NCBI RefSeq assembly: GCF_030499515.1
Contig: NZ_JASTWJ010000001.1
Location: 1,984,001-2,048,000 of the forward strand
Direction of reading: 5' to 3'
DNA: 64,000 bases
DNA from: Streptomyces sp. DT2A-34
GTDB taxonomy: Bacteria; Actinomycetota; Actinomycetes; Streptomycetales; Streptomycetaceae
The notes beneath the pieces are model-generated. The model saw only the letters and a list, made by a program, of their open reading frames with translations. It made no database searches and had not been told where the DNA came from. Shown here one piece after another: positions 35,101-47,773 of this stretch. The first letter of the stretch is position 1; every line of letters begins with the position of its first letter. A program made the translations under genes and the position numbers.

Positions 35101-38100
35101 ACGCCGTCCGCACCGCCGCTCAGCAGCCGCGCGCGCTCGTCGCCGGAGAGCACGTCGACGCGGTCCACCGGCGTGTCGGGATCCGCGACCACGGCTTCGA
35201 GCAGGCGCGTCCAGCGGGCGACCAGCGTTTCGACGGTGGCGGGGTCGAACAGGTCGGTGGCGTACTCGACGGCGCCGGTCACTCCGCCGAAGCCGCCGTC
35301 GGGCCGGTACCGCTCCCGCAGGTTGAAGACGAGGTCGAACTTGGCGGTCCTGACGGGCATCGGCAGGGTGGACACGTGCAGCCCCGGCAGGTCGAACTCG
35401 CCGAGCGGCACGTTCTGCAGCGCCAGGATCGTCTGGAAGAGCGGGTTGTACGACAGGGTCCGCGCCGGGTTGAGGACCTCGACGAGGCTCTCGAACGGCA
35501 TGTCCTGATGGGTGAACGCCGCGAGCGCGTTCTCCCGGACGCGGCCCAGCAGTTCGCTGAACGTCGGGTCGCCCGAGGTGTCGGTGCGCAGTACCAGGGT
35601 GTTGACGAAGCAGCCGACCAGTTCGTCGAGTTCCTGGTCGGTGCGGCCGGCGATGGGGCTGCCGATGGAGATGTCGGTGCCCGCGCCGAGCCGGGTGAAC
35701 AACGCGGCGAGCGCGGCCTGCAGGACCATGAACATGCTGCTGCCGGTGCGCCGGCACATGTCCGCCAGCCCGGCGTGCAGTTCCGGGCTCAGCTCGACCC
35801 TGACGATGTCGCCGCGGTGCGAGGCCACCGGCGGCCGGGGCCGGTCGGCCGGCAGTCGCAGGTGCTCCGGCAGTCCGGCCAGCTGCCGTGTCCAGTAGGC
35901 CAGTTGCCGGGCGAACAGGCTGCCGTCGTCGGACTCCTCGCCCAGCAGCTCGCGCTGCCACAGCGTGTAGTCCGCGTACTGCACGGGCAGGTCCGGCCAG
36001 TCCGGCTCCAACCCCTGGCAGCGTGCCGCGTACGCGGCGGCCAGGTCGCGGGCGAGCGGTGTCATGGACCAGCCGTCGCCGGCGATGTGGTGCACCAACA
36101 CCTGGAGGACCTGTTCGTCGGGGGCCAGCGTGAACAGCTCGGCCCTCAGCGGCATTTCGGCGCCCAGGTCGAAGCGGTACTCCGTCGCCTCGGTCAGCCG
36201 CGCGTCCAGCCCCGCCGCGTCGGTCTCGCTCACCCTCAGCTCGGGACGCGCCTGCCCAGCGTCCAGAATGCGCTGGAAGGGCACGCCGGCCACCTCGGCG
36301 AACACCGTCCGCAGGCTTTCGTGCCGGCCCACCACATCCGCGAGGGCCGCCTCCAGAGCCGCCCGGTCCAGTCGGCCGGACAGCCGCAGCGTGAGCGGAA
36401 CGTTGTAGGTGGTGCTCGGGCCTTCCAGCTGGTATAGGAACCACAGGCGGCGCTGGGCGAACGACAGCGGCACCCGCTCCGGGCGCCGCACCGCCTTCAG
36501 GACCGGACGCACCGAGTCGTCCCGGTCGAGGAGCTGGGCGAGACCGGCGACCGTCGGCGCCTTGAAGACGTCCCGCGCGGACAGCTCCGCGCCCAGCAGT
36601 GCCCGTGTCCTCGCCACGAGCCGCATGACCAGCAGCGACTGGCCCCCGAGCGCGAAGAAGTCGTCGTCGACTCCCACGCGCGGCAGGCCGAGCAGTTCGG
36701 CGAACACCCCGCACAGCACTTCTTCCTGGGGTGTGCGCGGCGGGCGCAGCGTCACCAGGGCCGAGTCGGGCGCGGGCAGCGCACGCCGGTCCAGCTTCCC
36801 GTTGGCCGTCAGCGGGAGGGCCTTCAGGACGACGAACGCCGTCGGGACCATGTAGTCGGGCAGCGCCCTCATCGCGAAGTCCCGCACGGACGCCGTGTCC
36901 AGGTGCGCGGTGTGCGCCCCGGCTCCGGCGGGCGCGGCCGGGACGAGGTAGGCGACCAGGTTCCGGCCGGAGCCGGGCCGGTCCTCCCGGACGACGACCG
37001 CCGTCTGCCGCACTTCCGGGTGCCGCAGCAGGGCCGTTTCGATCTCGCCCGGCTCGATGCGGAAGCCGCGGATCTTGACCTGGTCGTCGGCCCGGCCCAG
37101 GTATTCCAGCTGGCCGTCCGGGCGCCGCCGCACGAGGTCCCCGGTCCGGTACATCCGCTGCCCGCCGGGTTCGAACGGGCACGCCACGAACCGGCCGGCG
37201 GTCAGCCCCGCGCGCCCTGCGTACCCGCGCGCGAGGCCCGCGCCCGCGACGTACAGCTCGCCCGTCGCTCCCGCCGGTACCAGCCGCAGTGCCGTGTCGA
37301 CCACGTACAGGCGGGTGTTCGCCACCGGCCGGCCGATCGGCACGCCGTCGTCGGTGTCCGCGAACACCCGGCCGCCGGTGGCGTCCACGGTGACCTCGGT
37401 CGGGCCGTACAGGTTGTAGACCTCCACGGGCAGCAGCCGCGTCACGCGGTCGATCACGTCCTGGGGCAGCGCCTCACCGCCGCACAGCACCTGCCGCAGG
37501 CTCGTGCAGTGTGCCACGTCCGGCTCGTCGACGAACACGTCCAGCATCGACGGGACGAACTGGACGCACGTCACCTGCTCGCCGGCGATCACCTCGGTGA
37601 GGTAGTGCGCGTCCTGGTGCCCGCCGGGCCTGGCCAGCACCAGGCTCGCGCCCACCGTCAGCGGCCAGAACAGCTCGATCACCGATCCGTCGAACGTCAC
37701 CGGCGTCTTCAGCAGCACCCGGTCGTCCAAAGTCAGCCGGCACGTCCGCTGCAGCCAGCTCACGTAGTTGGCCAGGCCGCGGTGGGGTACGACCACGCCC
37801 TTGGGGCCGCCGGTGGACCCGGAGGTGAAGATGATGTACGCGGGGTGGGTGTCGCGCAGGGGGCTGGTGCGGTCCTCGTCGGTGGGGCGCGTCGCCGGCA
37901 GCGTGGCCAGGGCGTCGGTCGTCGGCGGTTCGTCGAGGACGGTGACCGTGACACCGGCGACCGCGGGCAGGGACTCGGCGGTCGCGGCGGTGACGAGCGC
38001 GAGCCGGGGTCGCACGTCCTGAAGCATGGAGGTGATCCGGTCGGCGGGATGGTCCGGGTCGACCGGCAGATACGCCGCGCCGGCCTTCAGGACCGCGAGC

Positions 38101-39689
38101 GTGGCGACCATCATCCGTATGCCGCGCGGGACGGCGATCGCGACGATGTCCTCCGGGCCCACCGCCCGGCCGATCATCCAGTGCGCGAGCCGGTTCGCGC
38201 GCTCGTCCAGCTCCCGGTAGGTCAGCGGCCCTTCGTCCTCGTCGGGGCTGATCAGCGCCACCGCGTCCGGGGTGCGTTCCACCTGGGCCTGGAACAGTTC
38301 CACCCAGCCGCCGTCGTGCAGGTCGTCCACGGAGCCGGTCCGCTCCGTCAGCAGCAGGCGGCGTTCGTCCTCGCCGAGCAGGTCCAGTTGCCCGGCCCGT
38401 GCCTGCGGGTCGGCGACGGCCTGCTCCACGAGGCGCTCCAGCCGTGCCGCGAGTTCCGCCACCGCCGTCTCGTCGAACAGGTCGGCGCGGTGGTCCAGGC
38501 GGAGCAGGAGCGCGGACTCCGGTACGACGATGAGGGCCAGGGAGTAGTGCGGGGAGTCTCCTCCCGTGGTGGCGACGGTGAGGTGCGCGGCCGGGGTGGA
38601 GTACTGCTGACCGGCGTGCGGATAGTTCTGGAAGACCATCACCGTGTCGAAGAGGTCGCCGCCGGTGTCGGTGTCGGCGAGGCGCTGGATGTGGGAGAGG
38701 CCGAGGTGCTGGTGGGGCAGGAGGGCCGCCTGTTCGCCCTGGATCCGTGCCGCGAGGTCGCCGACCGGCTCGTCGGCGCGCAGCCTCACCCTGAGGGGGA
38801 GGGTGTTGATGAACAGGCCGACCATCGAGTCGACGTCGGCGAGTTCGGCGGGCCGGCCCGAGACGGTGATGCCGAAAACCACGTCCTCCCGTCCCGTCAT
38901 GCCGGACAGCAGCAGCGCCCAGCACATCTGCATCACGGTGTTGACCGTCACGCCCCGCGCGCGCGCCCAGTCCCCCAGCCGGCTGGTCAGGGCCTCGGGG
39001 AACCGGTGGGTCACCACACCGCGCCGGACCGCGCTGCGGACGACCTCGTGCCCCGGCGCGAGCAGTGACGGCGCCGACAGGCCCGCCATCGCCTCCCGCC
39101 ACGCCGCCAGCGCCGCGTCGCGGTCCTGCCCGGCCAGCCATGCCACGTAAGAACGGTAGGAGGCGGCGGGCGCCAGCCCCGTGTCCTCCCCGCCCCGCTC
39201 GTACAGCGCCACCAGCTCCCGCACCAGCAGAGGCAGCGACCAGCCGTCCCACAGGATGTGGTGGTTGGTCAGCACCAAGCGGTACCGGCGCTCGCCGAGC
39301 CGCAGCAGGACGAACCTGACCAGAGGCGGTCTGGCCATGTCGAACCTGGTCCGGTACTCCTCCTGCGCCACGGCGCGCGCCCGCTTCTCGGCCGTCTCCG
39401 CGCTCTCGTCCGAGACGTCGACCTCACGCCACGGCACCGTGACGTCATTCGCCACCACCTGCACGGGGCCGCTCGCGCCCATGGTCAGGAATCCGGCCCG
39501 CAGATTGGGGTGGCGCCGCAGCAGCGTCACGGCCGCCGCGTGCAGGGCCGCCGGGTCGACCTCCCCTTCCAGGTGGAGGCTCATCTGCCGGTTGTAGACG
39601 TCACCTCCGTCGGCCTCGTACTCCGCGTGGAACAACAGCCCTTCCTGCAGCGGCGCGAGCGGCCAGACGTCCTCGATCCCGAATTCCAT
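32154..39689 (-). CDS. Non-ribosomal peptide synthetase NrpsA, C-A-T-C-A-T-R (terminal reductase)
   Basis: Two-module synthetase of 2,511 aa, probably the last in the assembly line. C1 (about 1-440) has an intact HHILWDG (catalytic His144) and begins [15 protein letters not shown], the style of C domains that follow an epimerase. A1 spans about 470-960, T1 has phosphopantetheine Ser1018, C2 has HHIAGDG, A2 spans about 1500-1980, and T2 has Ser2057. A thioester reductase follows (about 2130-2511) with TGATGFVGS and the YxxxK motif in GYVCTKW, instead of a thioesterase. Pocket codes read by eye against GrsA are A1 DGIQLGLVD(K) and A2 DAWLVGAVC(K). A2 looks hydrophobic/aromatic; A1 is unassigned. 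Release as an aldehyde or alcohol is expected. The ATG lies 42 bases behind nrpsB. Confidence 0.93.
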   Translation of the reverse strand: MEFGIEDVWPLAPLQEGLLFHAEYEADGGDVYNRQMSLHLEGEVDPAALHAAAVTLLRRHPNLRAGFLTMGASGPVQVVANDVTVPWREVDVSDESAETAEKRARAVAQEEYRTRFDMARPPLVRFVLLRLGERRYRLVLTNHHILWDGWSLPLLVRELVALYERGGEDTGLAPAASYRSYVAWLAGQDRDAALAAWREAMAGLSAPSLLAPGHEVVRSAVRRGVVTHRFPEALTSRLGDWARARGVTVNTVMQMCWALLLSGMTGREDVVFGITVSGRPAELADVDSMVGLFINTLPLRVRLRADEPVGDLAARIQGEQAALLPHQHLGLSHIQRLADTDTGGDLFDTVMVFQNYPHAGQQYSTPAAHLTVATTGGDSPHYSLALIVVPESALLLRLDHRADLFDETAVAELAARLERLVEQAVADPQARAGQLDLLGEDERRLLLTERTGSVDDLHDGGWVELFQAQVERTPDAVALISPDEDEGPLTYRELDERANRLAHWMIGRAVGPEDIVAIAVPRGIRMMVATLAVLKAGAAYLPVDPDHPADRITSMLQDVRPRLALVTAATAESLPAVAGVTVTVLDEPPTTDALATLPATRPTDEDRTSPLRDTHPAYIIFTSGSTGGPKGVVVPHRGLANYVSWLQRTCRLTLDDRVLLKTPVTFDGSVIELFWPLTVGASLVLARPGGHQDAHYLTEVIAGEQVTCVQFVPSMLDVFVDEPDVAHCTSLRQVLCGGEALPQDVIDRVTRLLPVEVYNLYGPTEVTVDATGGRVFADTDDGVPIGRPVANTRLYVVDTALRLVPAGATGELYVAGAGLARGYAGRAGLTAGRFVACPFEPGGQRMYRTGDLVRRRPDGQLEYLGRADDQVKIRGFRIEPGEIETALLRHPEVRQTAVVVREDRPGSGRNLVAYLVPAAPAGAGAHTAHLDTASVRDFAMRALPDYMVPTAFVVLKALPLTANGKLDRRALPAPDSALVTLRPPRTPQEEVLCGVFAELLGLPRVGVDDDFFALGGQSLLVMRLVARTRALLGAELSARDVFKAPTVAGLAQLLDRDDSVRPVLKAVRRPERVPLSFAQRRLWFLYQLEGPSTTYNVPLTLRLSGRLDRAALEAALADVVGRHESLRTVFAEVAGVPFQRILDAGQARPELRVSETDAAGLDARLTEATEYRFDLGAEMPLRAELFTLAPDEQVLQVLVHHIAGDGWSMTPLARDLAAAYAARCQGLEPDWPDLPVQYADYTLWQRELLGEESDDGSLFARQLAYWTRQLAGLPEHLRLPADRPRPPVASHRGDIVRVELSPELHAGLADMCRRTGSSMFMVLQAALAALFTRLGAGTDISIGSPIAGRTDQELDELVGCFVNTLVLRTDTSGDPTFSELLGRVRENALAAFTHQDMPFESLVEVLNPARTLSYNPLFQTILALQNVPLGEFDLPGLHVSTLPMPVRTAKFDLVFNLRERYRPDGGFGGVTGAVEYATDLFDPATVETLVARWTRLLEAVVADPDTPVDRVDVLSGDERARLLSGGADGVTEGAEDIVPKAFEARVAMAPDAVAVAAGDLSLTYAELNRRANRFAHLLRERGVGAEQIVALVLPRSPELVVAVLGVLKAGAAYLPVDPEYPRSRIEFMLSDARPSLIVDDPRTVRETQAYPETDPEVPVDARQPAYVIYTSGSTGRPKGVVVSYAGVGALHAATVERLAIDDGSRILQFASLSFDASFWDITNALLSGATLVLAPATEPLAALTDRRLAVTHALVPPSVLAAVAEDDVPPSTTLVVGGEACPPGLVERWSVGRRLINAYGPTEATVCATLSEPLSALSPTPPPIGRPIANTHAFVLDAGLRPVPTGVAGELYVAGPGLARGYLGRPGLTAERFVAGPYGLAGSRMYRTGDVVRWRRDGELEFLGRADEQVKVRGFRIEPGEIEAVLAAHPRLAQAKVIVRQDRPDDQRLVAYVVAASDSGETTAVTDDVRVYVQERLPEYLVPSAIVVLDRLPLTPNGKVDRDALPAPEPEARGSARTPREQPLTARQQTLCELFAETLGVREIGLDDGFFALGGHSLLTVRLARAVNQRFGTALPLNVIFEHETPAALDALLGADGTDEETGAEGQALPDLAAEVSLDPSITAQGGYDGPDFAAPAAVLLTGATGFVGSFILREVLERTSADVYCLVRAGTPADALARLRRSQERYGLWDDRFGARIVPVPGDLAEPLLGLPADRFDDLARRIDAVYHNGARVNHLEPYGQLRAANVSGVQEVFRFAARHRIKPVHQISTVGTLAAAPGQDPDTLPEDWLSPPDAIGTNGYVCTKWVGEAIGRLARERGIPTATYRLARISGHTETGAMGPDDAFWHKVRACAEIGARPVRDDGTVERQNLVPVDFAARAFVHLALTQRPDGRTYNIAAPASTAADAVLDYAQEFGYPMERVSPSVWRKRVENAAADTPVSRIGSLHAVALLSSGSDTAPGNLPTRYDRRNLLAGLADAGWDFPAVGPEILERCFSYFVTAGLLPPPDKS

Positions 39690-39731
39690 GTCCAGGTTCC
39701 TTTCGTGGGAGAGGGGGGTGCGCGGGCGCCG

Positions 39732-42700
39732 TCAGTTCCTGGAGTTCAGCGCGCGCCAGACGCTTTCGAGATCGTCGATCTGCTGCTGGTCGAGCGAGAC
39801 GAGCGGCACGTCGGACGGGGTCCGGCCGCCGGCGTCGGGCCGGCTCGCGCCGGTGACGACCGTGGTGAGCGCGGTGCGCCACAGGGCGGCCAGGCGGCCG
39901 AGGTCCTCGGCTCCGAGCGTGCCGCCGGGAGCGGAGAGGGTGGCCTGGAGCACGGGTCCGCCGCCGTCCTCGTTGGCCACGGCGTTGATCTCGACGCCGC
40001 CGCTCGCGGTTGCCCCGGACGACTCGGCCGCGAGGCCGTGCGCCTCCGGGGCGCGGGTCCACGGAGTGGTCGCCCCGGCGGCTCTGGTGACGCGGCCCAG
40101 GTAGTTGAACGTGATCTGCGGGTGGGGCAGTGCGGCGAGGCGCGGGGCGGTCTCGGGATTGAGGTAGCGCAGCAGTCCGTAGCCGAGGCCCTTGTCGGGG
40201 GCCCGGCGCACCAGTTCCTTGACGTGCTTGACGGCCTGGCCGACCGCCGCGCCCGCGAGGACGTCCCGTGTGGCGTCCAGCGAGCCGAGGTCGAGCCGGA
40301 CCGGGCGGCACACGGTGAACCAGCCGACCGTGCGGGAGAGGTCAATACCGCGCGGCATGCTGTCGACGGCCTGCCGGCCGTGGCTCTCCAGCCCGACGAC
40401 CAACGGGCCTCCCCCGCCCGCGCGCGGCCCGCGCCAGCGCTGGAACGCCATGGTCAGGGCGGTGAGCAGGACGTCCTCGACGGTGGCATGGAAGGCCGCC
40501 GGTATGTCGGTGAGCAGCGGGAGCGTCTCCTCACGCGGCAGGGTCACCGTGACGGAGGACGCCGGGCCCGTGCCCGCCTCCCTCACGCCCGGCAGGGGTT
40601 CGACGTCGCTCAGGACGGCGGACCAGTGCGGGAGTTCGGCGGCCCGAGCGGGCCGGCCGGCCTCGGCCGTGAGGGCGCGGGCCCAGGTGCGGAACGAGGT
40701 GGCGACCCGGTCGAGCGACCGGACACCGTCGCGGTCGGCGTCGGCGTCGGCGGCCAGGTCCCAGGCGCGGGCCAGGTCCGGCAGGAGAACGCCCCAGGAC
40801 ACGGCGTCGACGGCGAGGTGGTGGATCACCAGCAGCAGCCGGCCCGGCTCCCGCGGACCGGCGTCGAACCAGACGGCCTGGACGACACGGCCGGAGTACG
40901 GGTCCAGACGTCCGCGCGCGGCCTCGGCCTCGGCCCGGACGACCCTCTGCCGCTCCTCGCTCCAGGGGCCCGAGGCAGTGCCCTGGGCGTCGCCGTGCGG
41001 GCCGGTGACGTCGACGCGGGTGAGGCAGGCCGCGGGGTCGGCCGAGCCGCGCGGCGCGATGTCCAGTTCCCAGGGCTGCGACGGCCCGGTGGTGATCCGC
41101 AGCCGCAGTGTGTCGTGGTGGTCGAGCAGGAGACCCAGCGCGGCGGCGAGGCGGGCCTCGTCCGCGTCCGGCGGGACCACCAGCAGCAGGGTCTGGTTGA
41201 ACTCCTCGACGGGGCCGCCGCGTTGCAGGCGCTCGTGCATGACGGCGGTCAGCGGGACCGCTCCGGTTCCGTCGTCGGCGCTCCCGGCGTGCTCCTCCTC
41301 GTCCGCGACGTCCGCGGCCACGGCGGCGAGCCGGGCCGGTGTCTTTTGCTCGAAGACGTCCCGTACCGAGATCGCCAGGCCCTGTGCCCGAGCCCTGCTG
41401 ACGAGCTGGATCGACAGGATGCTGTCCCCGCCGACGGTGAAGAAGTCGTCGTCGACGCCGACGCAGGGCAGCGCGAGGAGGTCGGCGAACAGCCCGCACA
41501 GCACCTCCTCGCGCGGGGTCCGGGGTGCGCGGCCGGCCGTCGTGGTGAAGTCCGGCGCGGGCAGCGCCCGCCGGTCCAGCTTCCCGTTCGGCGACAGCGG
41601 CAGTCCGGGGAGGGCGACGCACACGGCGGGCACCAGGGAGTCCGGCAGCAGCCCGGCGACGAACCGCCGGACCTCCGCCACGTCCAGCGCGTCGGACGCC
41701 CTGCCGGGGCCGGCGGCGGGCACGAGGTAGCCGACCAGCCGCCTGGTGCCCACGGAGTCCTCGTGCACCGTCACGGCCGCCTGGCCGACGGCCTCGTGGC
41801 GCAGCAGGGCGGCCTCGACCTCGCCGGGCTCGATGCGCACCCCGCGGATCTTGACCTGCTCGTCCGTCCGTCCCAGGTGCTCCAGCTGTCCGTCGCCGCG
41901 CCGGCGCACCACGTCCCCGGTCCGGTACATGCGCTCCCCGGAGCCGAACGGGCAGGCCACGAAGCGTTCGGCGGTCAGCGCGGCGCGGCCGGCGTAGCCG
42001 CGCGCGAGCCCCTCGGCGGCGACGTACAACTCCCCCGCGACCCCCGGCGGTACCGGTCGCAGCGCCGGGTCCAGCACGTACAGGCGGGTGTTGGACACGG
42101 GCCGGCCGACGGTCACCGCCTCGCCCGGCAGCGCCTGGCAGGCGGAGACGAAGACGGTGGTCTCAGTGGGGCCGTAGGTGTTGTGGACCGGGATCCCCAG
42201 CAGCTCGGTCGCGGCGGTGACGGTCGCCGCGGGCAGTGCCTCGCCGCCGCACATCACCCACTTCAGCCCCGTGCAGCGGGCGGCGGCCGGCTCCTGCGTG
42301 AACACCTCCAGCATCGACGGCACGAAATGCACGGCGGACACGGCCTCGGCGGCGATGACCTCCGCGATGTACCGCGGGTCCTGCTGGCCGCCGGGCCGCG
42401 CCAGCACGACGGCCGCGCCCGTCGTCAGCGGCCACAGCAGCTCGATCACCGACGCGTCGAAGGTGACCGGCGACTTGTGCAGCATCCGGTCGTCGGGCGC
42501 CAGCCGGTACTCCCGCTGCAGCCACTGCGCGAAGTCGACCAGCCCCCGGCGGTGGATCACCACGCCCTTGGGGCGGCCGGTCGAGCCCGAGGTGTGGACG
42601 ACATAGGCGGGGTGGGCCGGCAGCAGCGGACGCGGCCGGTCCCCGGCGGTGGGATCGCTACCCGGCAGCGCGTTCAGCTCCCGCACGACGTCCGGGGCGT

Positions 42701-45700
42701 CGACGGCCGCGACGCTCACCCCGTCGACGGCCGGGAGCCTCCCGGCGGTGGCGGCGGTGGCGAGCAGCAGCCCGGGACGTCCGTCCCGCAGCAGGTAGGC
42801 CACGCGCTCGGCGGGATGGTCGGGGTCGACCGGCAGATAGGCGGCGCCCGCCTTGAGCACGGCGAGGATCGCGACCACCATGCGCACCCCGCGCGGCACG
42901 GCGACGGCGACGACGTCCTCGGGGCCCGTGCCGCGGCGCAGCAGCCAGTGGGCGAGCCGGTTGGCCTCCTCGTTCAACGCCCCGTACGACACCGGGGCGT
43001 CGCCTTCGTCGGGGCTCACCAGGGCCACCGCGTCCGGGGTCCCGGCCGCCCGTTCCTCGAAGAGCCCGGTCCAGTCGGTGTCCGGTATCGGGTACGCGGA
43101 GTCGTTCCAGCCGTCCAGGAGGCGCAGTTCGTCGGCGCCGAGAAGCTCGGTAGCCGCGAGCCGGGTGCCGGGGGCGGCCACGACCTGGCTCAGGAAGCGC
43201 TCCAGGCGGTCGGCGAACGCCCTCGCCGTGGACTCCTCGAACAGGTCGGTGCGGTAGTGCAGCGTTCCGCGGATCCCGGCGGGCGCACCGCGGCCGTCGC
43301 CGTCACGGGTCTCGGCGAAGTTGAAGGACAGGTCGAACTTGGCCTCGGTGGAAAGGACGTTCTCGTACCGGGACTCGACTCCGGGGAAGGACAGCGGCGG
43401 GCGGGAGGTGTTGTCGACGGCCAGCATCACCTGGAAGACCGGGTGGTGGGCGAGGCTGCGGGTGGGGCTGAGCAGGTCGACGAGGCGCTCGAAGGGCAGG
43501 TCCTGGTGGGCGTAGGCGTCGAGGTCGGCGTCGCGGACGCGGCGCAGCAGGTCGCGGAAGGCGGGGTTGCCGCTGGTGTCGGTGCGCAGGGCGAGCGTGT
43601 TGACGAAGAACCCGATGAGCCCGTCGAGAGCGTCCTGGCCCCGCCCGGCGACGGGCGCGCCCAGCACGATGTCCTCTCCCGCGCCGAGCCGGGTCAGGAC
43701 GGCCGCGAGCGCGGCCTGCAGCACCATGAAGACGCTGGCGCCGCTCTCGCGGGCGAGTTCCGTGATCCCCTGGTGCAGCGTGGGCGGCCAGCGCAGCTCC
43801 AGCACCGCCCCGTCCCGGCCGGCCGTGGCGGGGCGAGGCCGGTCGCAGGGCAGGTCGATGCACTCGGGGGCCCCGGCCAGCACACGCCGCCAGAAGTCCG
43901 CCTGTTCCTGTCCGGGCCCGGCGACGGGCGCGCCGTCCTGAGCCTGCGAGCCGAGGAACCCGTGCTGCCACAGGGTGTAGTCCGCGTACTGGACCGGCAG
44001 CGGCTGCCACTGCGGTGCGCTCCCCTCAAGGCGTGCCCGGTAGGCCGTGTTGAGCTCACGGATCAGGACGCCCAGGGACCAGCCGTCCGCGGCGATGTGG
44101 TGCAGCAGGATCAGCAGGACGTGCTCGTCGGCGGCCGTCCGCAGCAGGCGCGCCCGCAGGGGGATCTCCCGAGCGAGGTCGAAGGGCCGCGCGACCTCGT
44201 CGGCCAGGAGCTGCCTGACGGCATCGGCGTCCACGTCCGAGACCGTCAGCCGCGGACGTGCCCGGTCCGCCGGGAGGACCCGCTGCCAGGGATTGCCGCC
44301 GTCGTCGGGGGACACCGTCCGCAGGATCTCGTGCCGGTCCGTCACGTCGGCGAGCGCGGCCTCCAGGGCCGCCGGGCTCAGCTCGCCCTTCAGCCGCACG
44401 GCCAGCGGGATGTGGTACGCGCTGCCGGAGCCGTCCAGGTTGTCCAGGAACCACAGCCGGTTCTGCGCGAACGACAGCGGTATCCGCTCCGGCCGCGCCA
44501 TCGCCGTCAGCGCCGGGCGCTGCGGGAGGCCCCGTCTGGTCAGCGCGGCCAGCCCGGCGGGGGTGGGGGTCTGGAAGATGTCGCGGATGGTGATGTCGGT
44601 GCCGAGTTGGGTCTGGGCGCGTGCGGCGAGGCGGATGGCGAGGAGGGAGTCGCCGCCGAGCGTGAAGAGGTTGTCGTCGATGCCGATACCGGGGACGCCG
44701 AGGAGGTCGGCGAACAGGGCGCGCAGTGCTTCCTCGTGAGGGGTGCGGGCCGGGCGTGAGGTGGCGAGTGTGGTGAAGTCGGCTGCGGGCAGTGCCCGCC
44801 GGTCCAGCTTCCCGTTCGGCAACAGGGGCAGTTCGTCCAGGACTGTGCAGGCGGCGGGGACCATGTACTCGGGCAGCCGGCGGGCGGTGAACTCGCGTAC
44901 GGACACCGGGTCCAGTGCGGCGGGGTGGGCGGGGACGAGGTAGGCGGCCAGACGGGGCGGGCCGGTGGGGTTCTCGTGCACGGTGACCGCGGCCTGCGCT
45001 ATGTCGGGGTGGCGGCAGAGCACGGCCTCGATCTCGCCGGGCTCGATGCGGAACCCGCGGATCTTGACCTGGTCGTCCGCCCGCCCGAGGTAGTCCAGGC
45101 GGCCGTCGCGTCGCCGACGCACAATGTCACCGGTGCGGTACATCCGCTCACCCGGCTCGAACGGACAGGCCACGAACCGCCCTGCGGTCAGCCCCGCACG
45201 CCGGGAATACCCACGCGCCAGCCCCTCACCCGCCAGGTACAGCTCGCCCGCCGTGCCCGGCGGCACCAGACGCAACGTCGAATCCAGCACGTACAAGCGC
45301 GTATTCGCTACAGGCAGACCGATCGGCACCGGACCGTCCGCAGTCACATCGCGGCAGACAGTCACCTCCACGGATGCTTCGGTGGGGCCGTAGAGGTTGT
45401 GGATGGGAACGTCCAGGCGGGCGGCCAGCTGTGTCACCGCGGACGGGGACAGTGCCTCCCCGCTGCACATCACCCACCGCAGACCGGTGCAGGCGGCGGC
45501 TGCGGGCTCCTGCGCGAACACCTCCAGCATCGAGGGCACGAAATGCGTCCCCGTCACCCGCTCCGCCCTGATCAGCCCGGCGATATAACGCGCGTCCCGC
45601 TGCCCGTCCGGCCGGGCCAGTACCAGCGCCGCACCCACCGCCAACGGCCACAACAGCTCACGCACCGACACATCGAACGTCACCGGCGTCTTGTGCAGCA

Positions 45701-47669
45701 GCCTCTCCCCCGGCCCGATCCCGAACTCCGCCTGCAACCAGGACACATAGTTCACAACACCCCGGTGCGGAACCACCACACCCTTCGGCCGGCCCGTCGA
45801 CCCCGACGTATACATGACGTAAGCCGGATGATCCGCCCGCAGCCCCACACCCTCCAGAATCAGGTCGGCCGCCGGCCGCGCGGCCACCTCGACGCCGACA
45901 GGACCGTCCAGCGCCACCGTGTGTACTCCCGCCACCACCGGCAGCCCGTCCGCCACCGCGGTCGTGGTCAGTACCAGGCCGGGACGCGTCTCCTCCAGCA
46001 TGAACGTGATCCGCTCCGCCGGATGCTCCAGGTCCAGCGGCAGATACGCCGCCCCCGCCCTCAGCACCCCCAGGATCGCCACCACCATGCCCACACCCCG
46101 GGGCACCGCCACGCCCACCACACCCTCCGGGCCTGCCCCCTGCTCCCTCAGCCAGTGCGCCAGCCGGTTCACCCGCGCATCCAACTCCGTATACGACAGC
46201 GGCCCTTCGTCCTCGTCCGGACTCACCACCGCCACCGCGTCCGGGGTCCGCGCCACCTGCGCCCGCCACAGCTCCACCCAACTACCCCCCGGCACGACAC
46301 ACGCCGTGTCGTTCCACCCCTCCAGCCGCTCACGCTCCCCCTCCACCAGCAGATCCACCGACCCCACACACATCCCCGGATCCGCAACCACCTGCTCCAA
46401 CACCCGCAAAAACCGCTCCTGATGCCCCTCCAGACTCGCCCCATCCCACAACTCGGGATTAGCGCCGAGGAAGAAGGCGATGCGATCGGCATCGACGGAC
46501 TGGAACCTCATCGACAGGTCCTCGGGGCGGGCGAAGGTGATCTCCCGCTCCGTCCGGTGGCCGTCGAACTCCAGGTCGCCGCCTGCGGCGATAATGTTGA
46601 CCAGCACACCCCGCCGCACCTGACCGTGTGCGGGTGCCCCCGCCCCCGCCTCGCGTGCCAGAAACTCCGCCCGGAAACGCTGGTGCTCGACGGCCTCCCT
46701 GATCAGTTCCGCCACTTGCCGGGCGAGGTCGGCGAACGACTCCCGACGGTCGACGCGGACACGTACCGGGAGGATGTTCGCCAGCACGCCGGGCGTGGTC
46801 CGGCCGACGGGCCCGGTGCGGGCGCCGACAGGGAGGTTGACAACCACCTCGCTCTCGGCGGTGACCACGCTGAGGTACGCGGCCACGGCGGCGAAGATCA
46901 CTGCGGAGCGCCGTACCCCCGCCGCGTCGGCCGCGCGGTTCAGCCCGGCGACCTCGATCGTCGTGTGCCGGGTCCACAGACTGCCGCGCACGACGTCAGG
47001 ACCGCGGGGGTCCGGCCGCGTGCCACTCTCTCGGTCGAGAACGGACGGGACCAGGCCGCCAGCCGCCCTGTCGAGCCAGTACGCACGGTCCCGGGCGAAC
47101 TCCTCGGAGGTGAGGTAGTCCGTTTCCTCGTCGGCCAGGGCCGCGAGCGAGCCGTAGGACGAGGGCCCGGCCAGCTCTCCGCGTGTGAGCCGCCGGTAGA
47201 CCTCCTCCACTCGCCGCTCCACCAGTGAGGCGCCGACGGCGTCGCCGATCAGATGGTGGTACTGCTGATGCCACAGGAAGCGGTCCGGGCCGAGCCGGAA
47301 CAGCGCGTACGCGAACAGCGGCCCGCGCGTGATGTCGTAAGAGCGCTCCCAGTGGCGGTCGATCCAGTCGTCGGCCGCCGCGCGCGGGTCGACCGCGTCG
47401 GAAAGGTCGACGAAGGCCGGCTCCCACTCCAGCGACGGATTCGGGATCTGTCGCACCTGCCCGTCCTCGGTCACGAAGCGTGTATGCAGGGCGTCCGTTT
47501 CCGCGACGACCTGCCGCAACGCCCTTGCGAACAACGGCGGATCCATCGGCCCGAAGATTTCACGCTGCATCGAGAACACAGGGGCGACTCCGCGGATCTG
47601 CGCTGAGAGCCAGATCTCCAGTTGTGCGGCTGTCAGGGGCAGGGCGGAACGCTGGCTGTGCTCGGACAT
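39732..47669 (-). CDS. Non-ribosomal peptide synthetase NrpsB, C-A-T-C-A-T-E
   Basis: Two-module synthetase of 2,645 aa. C1 is EntF-like ([15 protein letters not shown]) with HHLIGDA, catalytic His139 kept and the motif Gly changed to Ala. T1 Ser1008, C2 HHIAADG (His1191), A2, and T2 Ser2083 follow. An epimerisation domain with [10 protein letters not shown] (His2284) and RTVGWFT ends the protein, so the second residue added here should become D. Codes read by eye are A1 DVRHMSLVE(K) and A2 DAIHMGTVF(K). A1 resembles the serine code with Arg in place of Trp239. A2 shares its beginning with some hydroxyphenylglycine codes, but not the rest. The whole first module is closely related to NrpsC. 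It lies between ccr and nrpsA on one strand. Confidence 0.93.
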   Translation of the reverse strand: MSEHSQRSALPLTAAQLEIWLSAQIRGVAPVFSMQREIFGPMDPPLFARALRQVVAETDALHTRFVTEDGQVRQIPNPSLEWEPAFVDLSDAVDPRAAADDWIDRHWERSYDITRGPLFAYALFRLGPDRFLWHQQYHHLIGDAVGASLVERRVEEVYRRLTRGELAGPSSYGSLAALADEETDYLTSEEFARDRAYWLDRAAGGLVPSVLDRESGTRPDPRGPDVVRGSLWTRHTTIEVAGLNRAADAAGVRRSAVIFAAVAAYLSVVTAESEVVVNLPVGARTGPVGRTTPGVLANILPVRVRVDRRESFADLARQVAELIREAVEHQRFRAEFLAREAGAGAPAHGQVRRGVLVNIIAAGGDLEFDGHRTEREITFARPEDLSMRFQSVDADRIAFFLGANPELWDGASLEGHQERFLRVLEQVVADPGMCVGSVDLLVEGERERLEGWNDTACVVPGGSWVELWRAQVARTPDAVAVVSPDEDEGPLSYTELDARVNRLAHWLREQGAGPEGVVGVAVPRGVGMVVAILGVLRAGAAYLPLDLEHPAERITFMLEETRPGLVLTTTAVADGLPVVAGVHTVALDGPVGVEVAARPAADLILEGVGLRADHPAYVMYTSGSTGRPKGVVVPHRGVVNYVSWLQAEFGIGPGERLLHKTPVTFDVSVRELLWPLAVGAALVLARPDGQRDARYIAGLIRAERVTGTHFVPSMLEVFAQEPAAAACTGLRWVMCSGEALSPSAVTQLAARLDVPIHNLYGPTEASVEVTVCRDVTADGPVPIGLPVANTRLYVLDSTLRLVPPGTAGELYLAGEGLARGYSRRAGLTAGRFVACPFEPGERMYRTGDIVRRRRDGRLDYLGRADDQVKIRGFRIEPGEIEAVLCRHPDIAQAAVTVHENPTGPPRLAAYLVPAHPAALDPVSVREFTARRLPEYMVPAACTVLDELPLLPNGKLDRRALPAADFTTLATSRPARTPHEEALRALFADLLGVPGIGIDDNLFTLGGDSLLAIRLAARAQTQLGTDITIRDIFQTPTPAGLAALTRRGLPQRPALTAMARPERIPLSFAQNRLWFLDNLDGSGSAYHIPLAVRLKGELSPAALEAALADVTDRHEILRTVSPDDGGNPWQRVLPADRARPRLTVSDVDADAVRQLLADEVARPFDLAREIPLRARLLRTAADEHVLLILLHHIAADGWSLGVLIRELNTAYRARLEGSAPQWQPLPVQYADYTLWQHGFLGSQAQDGAPVAGPGQEQADFWRRVLAGAPECIDLPCDRPRPATAGRDGAVLELRWPPTLHQGITELARESGASVFMVLQAALAAVLTRLGAGEDIVLGAPVAGRGQDALDGLIGFFVNTLALRTDTSGNPAFRDLLRRVRDADLDAYAHQDLPFERLVDLLSPTRSLAHHPVFQVMLAVDNTSRPPLSFPGVESRYENVLSTEAKFDLSFNFAETRDGDGRGAPAGIRGTLHYRTDLFEESTARAFADRLERFLSQVVAAPGTRLAATELLGADELRLLDGWNDSAYPIPDTDWTGLFEERAAGTPDAVALVSPDEGDAPVSYGALNEEANRLAHWLLRRGTGPEDVVAVAVPRGVRMVVAILAVLKAGAAYLPVDPDHPAERVAYLLRDGRPGLLLATAATAGRLPAVDGVSVAAVDAPDVVRELNALPGSDPTAGDRPRPLLPAHPAYVVHTSGSTGRPKGVVIHRRGLVDFAQWLQREYRLAPDDRMLHKSPVTFDASVIELLWPLTTGAAVVLARPGGQQDPRYIAEVIAAEAVSAVHFVPSMLEVFTQEPAAARCTGLKWVMCGGEALPAATVTAATELLGIPVHNTYGPTETTVFVSACQALPGEAVTVGRPVSNTRLYVLDPALRPVPPGVAGELYVAAEGLARGYAGRAALTAERFVACPFGSGERMYRTGDVVRRRGDGQLEHLGRTDEQVKIRGVRIEPGEVEAALLRHEAVGQAAVTVHEDSVGTRRLVGYLVPAAGPGRASDALDVAEVRRFVAGLLPDSLVPAVCVALPGLPLSPNGKLDRRALPAPDFTTTAGRAPRTPREEVLCGLFADLLALPCVGVDDDFFTVGGDSILSIQLVSRARAQGLAISVRDVFEQKTPARLAAVAADVADEEEHAGSADDGTGAVPLTAVMHERLQRGGPVEEFNQTLLLVVPPDADEARLAAALGLLLDHHDTLRLRITTGPSQPWELDIAPRGSADPAACLTRVDVTGPHGDAQGTASGPWSEERQRVVRAEAEAARGRLDPYSGRVVQAVWFDAGPREPGRLLLVIHHLAVDAVSWGVLLPDLARAWDLAADADADRDGVRSLDRVATSFRTWARALTAEAGRPARAAELPHWSAVLSDVEPLPGVREAGTGPASSVTVTLPREETLPLLTDIPAAFHATVEDVLLTALTMAFQRWRGPRAGGGGPLVVGLESHGRQAVDSMPRGIDLSRTVGWFTVCRPVRLDLGSLDATRDVLAGAAVGQAVKHVKELVRRAPDKGLGYGLLRYLNPETAPRLAALPHPQITFNYLGRVTRAAGATTPWTRAPEAHGLAAESSGATASGGVEINAVANEDGGGPVLQATLSAPGGTLGAEDLGRLAALWRTALTTVVTGASRPDAGGRTPSDVPLVSLDQQQIDDLESVWRALNSRN

Positions 47670-47773
47670 GTCACCACGTCTCTTCCGATGAGGATCCGGT
47701 CGCTTCGCGGGCGGCCGCGGCGGCCTCCGCGGCCCGGCGGGGCAAGAAAGGGGGAAGGGGAGTCGGCCCTCTG

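Noticed and set aside
39258..44759. An 1,833-codon open frame on the plus strand opposite nrpsB and nrpsA
   Set aside because: It is low-complexity (rich in Arg, Gly, Val, Gln, His) and antisense to recognised NRPS domains; it is a GC-skew artefact.
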